Assembly (NCBI GenBank): GCA_937879875.1
Contig: CALFMN010000161.1
Span: forward strand, 1 to 49,023
Direction: 5' to 3'
DNA from: an uncultured Chloroflexota bacterium
GTDB lineage: Bacteria; Chloroflexota; Dehalococcoidia; CAUJGQ01
Length of the DNA: 49,023 nt
The notes under the pieces were generated by a model. The model had not been told where the DNA came from and did not search any database. It saw only the letters and a list, made by a program, of their open reading frames with translations. Positions within the stretch are counted from its first letter, which is position 1; every line of letters begins with the position of its first letter. The position numbers were made by a program, and so were the translations under genes. Below, one piece after another: positions 45,087 through 49,023 of the stretch.

Positions 45087-45091
45087 CCGGA

Positions 45092-45365
45092 CACCTAACC
45101 CTGATTTCGTTGAAGCGAAGTCTGTCATCGGAAATCTCCGACGGTGGCGCTGCGGTTATGCAAAGTCTCCGACGGTTGCGCTGCGCTCTGGCCCGACACA
45201 GGAAGGGTTTGGTTTGAGGACATCCGATCGGATGGAAGGCCAGCCTGCCGCGTGTCCCACAAGGACACCGAAGCCCGCTGCCGTCGCACGGTGAATGGAA
45301 CGCTCCAGACGTCCCTTCCCGCCTCGGGAAGGGACAGACCTCGCTTGCGAGGTCAGGGTTAGGTG
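45092..45365. mobile_element. MITE-like element with matching terminal inverted repeats
   Basis: The ends are CACCTAACCCTGA (45092-45104) and its exact complement TCAGGGTTAGGTG (45353-45365). Each extends inward for about 33-35 bp with a few differences, including an internal small hairpin (TTCG...CGAA on one side, CCTCGC...GCGAGG on the other) and GTCTGTC. Inside are a direct repeat of TCTCCGACGGTxGCGCTGCG (about 45135 and 45166) and a perfect 11-bp hairpin (45311-45321 with 45325-45335). It has no transposase. Its right end supplies the TAA stop of the neighbouring gene. Target-site duplications are not clear. Confidence 0.7.
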
Positions 45366-45820
45366 CCCCGGAATCCTGACGACGGCAGCGCGATCGTCGC
45401 CGTACCCGGAGCGCAGATCTCACCGTGTTGGTTCTCTTCCCAGATCTCGCAGTCGGCCAGGTGCTCGCCGCCCTCCGCGTAGACGCGGGTGACGCGGCCG
45501 CGACAGCTAAGCGTATCGCCGGCGAAGCCGGGGCGGCGGTTGCTCCAGGCGAACTTCTTCAGCACGCCGAAGGGGCCGATCCAGTCCATCAGCATCTGCA
45601 CGAGATAGGCGCCGTGCAGGTGCCCTTGCACCAGCACGTCGGTGTGGCCCTCCGCCTGCGCGTACTCCTTGTCGTAGTGGATGCGGTGCGCGTTCCAGGT
45701 CACCGCGCTGTGGCGGAAGAGCGCCACCTGCGTCGGATGCTTAACGAGCGGCGGGATCTCCATCCCCTCGCGCACAGCTTCGATGTAAAGCCGCTGTTGC
45801 GGCATAGCACTCTGCGTCAT
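45359..45820 (-). CDS. MaoC/hot-dog dehydratase subunit
   Basis: This is a 153-aa hot-dog fold protein. TQVALFRHSAVTWNAHRIHYD holds the Asp/His-type hydratase signature, and HTDVLVQGHLHGAYLVQML forms the central helix. It probably pairs with the 166-aa neighbour to hydrate enoyl-CoA. It is the last gene of the operon. The stop TAA lies within the terminal repeat of the adjacent MITE-like element, so the natural C-terminus may have been altered. Confidence 0.8.
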   Translation of the reverse strand: MTQSAMPQQRLYIEAVREGMEIPPLVKHPTQVALFRHSAVTWNAHRIHYDKEYAQAEGHTDVLVQGHLHGAYLVQMLMDWIGPFGVLKKFAWSNRRPGFAGDTLSCRGRVTRVYAEGGEHLADCEIWEENQHGEICAPGTATIALPSSGFRGT

Positions 45821-45836
45821 CGTTCGCAGCTCCGAT

Positions 45837-46337
45837 TCAGCGCATAATCGCCGTCTGGCGGCAGGTCACGAGCAGCTCGTCGCGCTGGTTGAAGTAGCGC
45901 TGCTCGGCGATGATGAGGACGAAGGGACCGCTCTTGCCCTCGCGCTGCTCCATGTCCGTGGCGCGCGAGACGCAGCGAATCACGTCGCCGGGCCGCACCG
46001 GCTGGTGAAACTCCAACTGCTGGCCGCCGGCCATGCGCCGGCGCGCGTTGCGCTCCGCCTGCTCGTTGCGGCGCAGGCCGAGGCCGTCCACGCTCAGTTC
46101 GGCCTCTTGCGGCCCGAGGCCCCAGGTGATGACCGCGGTGAGATAGTTCGGCGGTGCGATGATGCCGCCGTAGGGCGTCTGCCTGGCGTACTCCTCGTCG
46201 AAGTAGAGCGGGTTCAGGTCGCCCACGGTTAGCGCGTAGCGCTGGATATCGAGCAGCGTGATCTCGCCCAGCAACGTTTCGTGCTCAACGCCGATCTGGG
46301 CGCGCAGCTCGTCGGTGATCAGGCTCTCCGCGGTCAT
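45837..46337 (-). CDS. MaoC-type dehydratase, N-terminal domain protein
   Basis: This is a 166-aa FAS1-type dehydratase/MaoC_dehydrat_N protein. LTVGDLNPLYFDEEYARQTPYGGIIAPPNYL is the family hallmark, and QPVRPGDVIRCVSRATDMEQREGKSGPF follows. The ATG has GGAGG at 5 bp. It and the 153-aa protein are normally the two halves of one heteromeric hydratase. Both are downstream of an acyl-CoA dehydrogenase. Confidence 0.85.
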   Translation of the reverse strand: MTAESLITDELRAQIGVEHETLLGEITLLDIQRYALTVGDLNPLYFDEEYARQTPYGGIIAPPNYLTAVITWGLGPQEAELSVDGLGLRRNEQAERNARRRMAGGQQLEFHQPVRPGDVIRCVSRATDMEQREGKSGPFVLIIAEQRYFNQRDELLVTCRQTAIMR

Positions 46338-46355
46338 CTCGTCCTCCCGGCGCGA

Positions 46356-47513
46356 TCAGGCGAAGGCGGACACGTGCGTCAGCTCGCGGCCGATGATCAG
46401 CTTCTGGATCTGCGAGGTCCCCTCGTACAGCCCCAGCGCGATCGCGTCGCGCAGGTAACGTTCGACCGGGTACTCGCCCACGTAGCCGACGCCGCCGTGA
46501 ACCTGGATCGCGTTGCGGGTGGCGCGCACGGCGCATTCGGCGGCGTAATACTTCGCCATCGAAAGCTGCAGCGGCGTCACCGTGCCACGGTCCTTCATGT
46601 CGGCCGCGCGCAGCACCAGCAGGCGGGCCGCGTCCGTCTCCGTCGCCATGTCCGCGATCAGCTCTTGCACCAGTTGGTGCGCTGCGATCGGTTTGCCGAA
46701 CTGCTGGCGCTGCGTCGAGTATGCGACACAGGCATCGACGCAGCCCTGCGCCACGCCCACGGCGCAGGCGGCCGTGCTCAGCCGGCCCGCGTCGAGCGCC
46801 GTCATCGCCACTTTGAAGCCCTGGCCGATCTGGCCGAGCATATTTGCGCGCGGCACGCGGCAGTCTTCGAGGAACAGCGCCGACGTGTTTGAGGCGCCGA
46901 GCCCCATCTTGCCCTCGATCGGCCGGGCGCTGAAGCCGGGGGTGCCGGTCGGCAAGAGAAACGCGCCGATGCCCTTCGAGCCGGCGCCGCGCTCCGTTTG
47001 TGCGAACAGGATCACGAAATCGGCCACACCGCCGTTGCTGATCCACATTTTTGCGCCGGAGATCGACCACTCGTCCCCGTCGGGCCTGGCGAACGTCTCC
47101 ATTGCCGCCGGGTCGCTGCCGTGGTCCGGCTCGGTCAGCGCGTAGGCGCCGATCCATTCGCCGGCGCAGAGCTTCGGCAGATAGGTCTGCTTCTGCTCCT
47201 CGTTGCCCCAGCGCTCGATCGTCTGCGAAACGAGCGAGATCTGCACCGTGAGCGCGGAGGTGAAGACGGAGGCGCTGATCTTGCCGATCTCCTCACAGAT
47301 CAGGCAGTAGGAGACGCTGTCGATGCCGGCGCCGCCGTACTCTGCCGAGATCGGCCCGCCCAAAAGACCGATCGGCGCCATTTTGCGCATCACCTGTTCG
47401 GGGAAACGCTCGTTGTGCTCGTTCGCCTTGACGTAGGGCGCGATCTCGCTCTGGGCGAAGCGGCGCGCCGTGTCGCGGATGAGCTGCTGGTCCTCGCTGA
47501 GGCTGAAGTCCAC
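46356..47513 (-). CDS. Acyl-CoA dehydrogenase
   Basis: This is a 385-aa FAD enzyme that forms an enoyl-CoA. ALTEPDHGSDPAAMET and KMWISNGGVADF bind FAD and substrate. The catalytic Glu is Glu363 in YEGTSQIQ. FGKPIAAHQLVQELIADM and RNAIQVHGGVGYVGEYPVERYLRDA are typical. The GTG start at 47513 has GAGGAG at 7 bp; the larger open frame upstream to 48008 is spurious. It is the first gene of the operon. The substrate chain length is not apparent. Confidence 0.92.
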   Translation of the reverse strand: MDFSLSEDQQLIRDTARRFAQSEIAPYVKANEHNERFPEQVMRKMAPIGLLGGPISAEYGGAGIDSVSYCLICEEIGKISASVFTSALTVQISLVSQTIERWGNEEQKQTYLPKLCAGEWIGAYALTEPDHGSDPAAMETFARPDGDEWSISGAKMWISNGGVADFVILFAQTERGAGSKGIGAFLLPTGTPGFSARPIEGKMGLGASNTSALFLEDCRVPRANMLGQIGQGFKVAMTALDAGRLSTAACAVGVAQGCVDACVAYSTQRQQFGKPIAAHQLVQELIADMATETDAARLLVLRAADMKDRGTVTPLQLSMAKYYAAECAVRATRNAIQVHGGVGYVGEYPVERYLRDAIALGLYEGTSQIQKLIIGRELTHVSAFA

Positions 47514-47551
47514 GGCACGCTCCTCTGCTGCTGGCGAGTCGCCGTGCTCCG

Positions 47552-47579
47552 ATCGTAGGGCGTGATCGGGCGCAGTCAA
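47552..47579 (-). promoter_or_regulatory. Promoter of the acyl-CoA dehydrogenase operon
   Basis: On the minus strand TTGACT (47579-47574), a 16-bp spacer and TACGAT (47557-47552) precede the GTG at 47513 by about 38 bp. Confidence 0.55.
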
Positions 47580-47682
47580 GCGCGGCCGCGCTGCCCTGAT
47601 CCATACCGCCCCCGTTTGACCGCAGTAGGACAGGATGCCAGAGTGATCGCACGGCATCGCGCCGGTCAGCGGGAGGCAGGCG

Positions 47683-48951
47683 ATGAATCTCTGGAGGTCG
47701 GGCGCACTCCGCGCCGGCGTGCTCTGCGCCGGCGTGCTGGTGCTCGCGGCGTGCAGCAGCAATAACAACAAGAGCAACAACAACGCGCCGGCGAACGCCA
47801 ATACGGCGACGAAGCCCGCCACCACGGTCGTCTCGACCGCGGCGCCGGCCGGAACATCGCACGTCGCCACTGTGACCGCGACCGCCGCGGCCGCCGGCGG
47901 CGCGGCGAAGACGGTCAAGCTGGGCGCCGCCTTCAGCCTGACCGGGGCCGCTGCCCAGTACGGCGCGACGCAGAAGAACGGCGCGCAGCTCGCCGTCGAG
48001 GAGATCAACGCCTCGGGCTATGTGCCGGGTGTGAAGATCGACCTGACCGTGGACGACGATGCCAGCACCAAGGATCAGGCGATCACCGTCTTCCAGAACT
48101 TCATTACGCAGGACAAGGTTGCTGCGATCCTCGGCCCGACGCTGAGCAACTCGGCGCTGGCCTCCGACCCCGTCGCGCAGCAGGCGAAGGTGCCGGTGCT
48201 GGGCGTCTCCAATACCGGTACGGGCATCACCGAGATCGGCGACTTCATTTTCCGCGACTCGCTGGCCGAAGCCGATGTGGTACCGCAGACCGTCGCGAAG
48301 TCGTCGCAAAAGCTCGGCTACAAGAGCGTCGCCGTGCTCTACGCCAACGACGACGCCTTCAGCAAGGCCGGCTACGACGCCTTCAAAGGCGCGCTGGACA
48401 AGCAGGGCATCAAGATCGTCGATACCGAGACGTTCTCCACCAGCGACAAGGACTTCTCTGCCCAGCTCGCCAAAGTCAAAGACGCGAAGCCCGACGCGAT
48501 CGTGGTTTCGGCGCTGCTCGATCCGGCCGTCGGCGTGACCACGCAGGCACGCAAGCTGGGCATGACGCAGCCGATCATCGGCGGCAACGGCTTCAACTCG
48601 CCGGCCTTCATCACGGGCGCCGGCGCGGCAGCAGAGGGCGTGATCGTCGGGGCAGCGTGGAACTCGGCCAGCACCAATCCGCTGAGCCAGAAGTTCATCG
48701 CCGCCTACAAGGCGAAGTACAACAGCGACCCCGACCAGTTCGCCGCGCAGGCGTATACGGGGGTCTACATCCTGGCGCAGGCGATGAAGATCGCGGGCAG
48801 CAGCGAGCGCCAGGCGATCCGCGACGCCTTGCCGAAGGTGAAAGATTTCGACACGGTGCTCGGCACGTTCAACTTCACCGACAAGCGCGACGCCTCGCAC
48901 GACGCCGTGATTCAAGTCGTGCAGAGCGGCAAGTTCGTGCCGCTGCAGTAG
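47683..48951 (+). CDS. ABC transporter substrate-binding lipoprotein, LivJ-type
   Basis: This 422-aa extracytoplasmic binding protein is probably for branched-chain or other amino acids, or for a related small organic substrate. A lipoprotein signal peptide ends in LVLAACSS with the lipid-bearing Cys24. An Asn/Thr/Ala-rich linker of about 50 residues precedes the receptor family ligand-binding region (KLGAAFSLTGAAAQYG, NGAQLAVEEINASGY, AAILGPTLSNSALA). The ATG has GGGAGG. Permease and ATPase genes would be expected downstream, beyond the window. The last codons lie within the terminal palindrome. Confidence 0.9.
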   Translation: MNLWRSGALRAGVLCAGVLVLAACSSNNNKSNNNAPANANTATKPATTVVSTAAPAGTSHVATVTATAAAAGGAAKTVKLGAAFSLTGAAAQYGATQKNGAQLAVEEINASGYVPGVKIDLTVDDDASTKDQAITVFQNFITQDKVAAILGPTLSNSALASDPVAQQAKVPVLGVSNTGTGITEIGDFIFRDSLAEADVVPQTVAKSSQKLGYKSVAVLYANDDAFSKAGYDAFKGALDKQGIKIVDTETFSTSDKDFSAQLAKVKDAKPDAIVVSALLDPAVGVTTQARKLGMTQPIIGGNGFNSPAFITGAGAAAEGVIVGAAWNSASTNPLSQKFIAAYKAKYNSDPDQFAAQAYTGVYILAQAMKIAGSSERQAIRDALPKVKDFDTVLGTFNFTDKRDASHDAVIQVVQSGKFVPLQ

Positions 48952-49023
48952 CACCATCCATCGATCTCCCCTTCCCCTAGTATTGGGGGAAGGGGAGATC
49001 GATGGATGGTGCTACTGCAGCGG
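48940..49023. repeat. Perfect 38-bp inverted repeat at the window end
   Basis: Arms 48940-48977 and 48986-49023 are exact complements around an 8-nt loop (TAGTATTG). The left arm includes the last four codons of the lipoprotein gene (Pro-Leu-Gln-stop), so the right arm is an antisense copy of coding sequence. The inner 22 bp or so resemble a family A palindrome and would act as a terminator stem. The outer part looks like a fold-back at a contig edge. Confidence 0.6.

Noticed and set aside
47293..48957. 554-codon open frame on the - strand
   Set aside because: It is antisense to the lipoprotein gene. Its tail reads through the acyl-CoA dehydrogenase promoter region.

Overview
The window is GC-rich, densely packed bacterial chromosome. 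Nothing in it looks like a plasmid, phage or secretion island, and there is no rRNA gene to fix the taxonomy. Four things suggest a Chloroflexota bacterium, possibly from a metagenome assembly: the many GTG and TTG starts, the T-box-led trp operon, the short palindromic 'CCCTCACCCC / CCCTCTCCC' repeats, and the mixture of acyl-CoA dehydrogenase, FAD oxidase and LivJ-type genes. That placement is an inference.

Positions 1-12831 hold a tryptophan and chorismate operon on the + strand. A promoter and a T-box leader with a UGG specifier (a tryptophan sensor) precede trpB2, trpE, a degenerate Nudix-like/P-loop fusion gene, trpG, trpD, trpC, trpF, trpB, a CPBP membrane protease, trpA, aroH-type chorismate mutase and a type I-beta DAHP synthase (aroF). 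A 21-bp hairpin follows. The set covers the first committed step of the shikimate pathway and every step from chorismate to tryptophan. Palindromic and tandem repeats sit in the leader and at several gene junctions, sometimes supplying the stop codon.

Positions 12900-20831 hold a frameshifted exported protein (-), a luciferase-like flavin oxidoreductase, scpA, an FAD-linked oxidase and a membrane protein (both -), then a frameshifted glycosyltransferase fused to NPD-type repeats and a GT2 glycosyltransferase. Positions 20914-27277 hold a glycolate-oxidase-like pair (glcF, glcD), an SDR dehydrogenase, an AlkA-type DNA glycosylase (-) and malate synthase. Together glcFD and malate synthase could carry glycolate through glyoxylate to malate.

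Positions 27281-41945 are mainly housekeeping. There are three tRNA genes (Ser-UGA, Arg-CCU, Ala-CGC), a dihydroorotate dehydrogenase, rimO, a RodZ-like HTH/PASTA membrane protein and rpsT. A formyltransferase-family protein, a Crp/Fnr regulator, an MFS transporter, an M16 peptidase, YihY, a NarL-type response regulator, tsaD and a zincin-like metallopeptidase follow. Several very small cysteine-rich proteins are interspersed.

Positions 41985-49023 hold phoU, a PhoB-type response regulator, two zinc-ribbon proteins, a small unknown gene and a MITE-like element with paired terminal repeats. After these come an operon of acyl-CoA dehydrogenase plus two MaoC/hot-dog subunits (-), then a LivJ-type substrate-binding lipoprotein. 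The window ends in a perfect 38-bp inverted repeat that reaches back into that last gene. This is more likely a contig-end fold-back than natural sequence.
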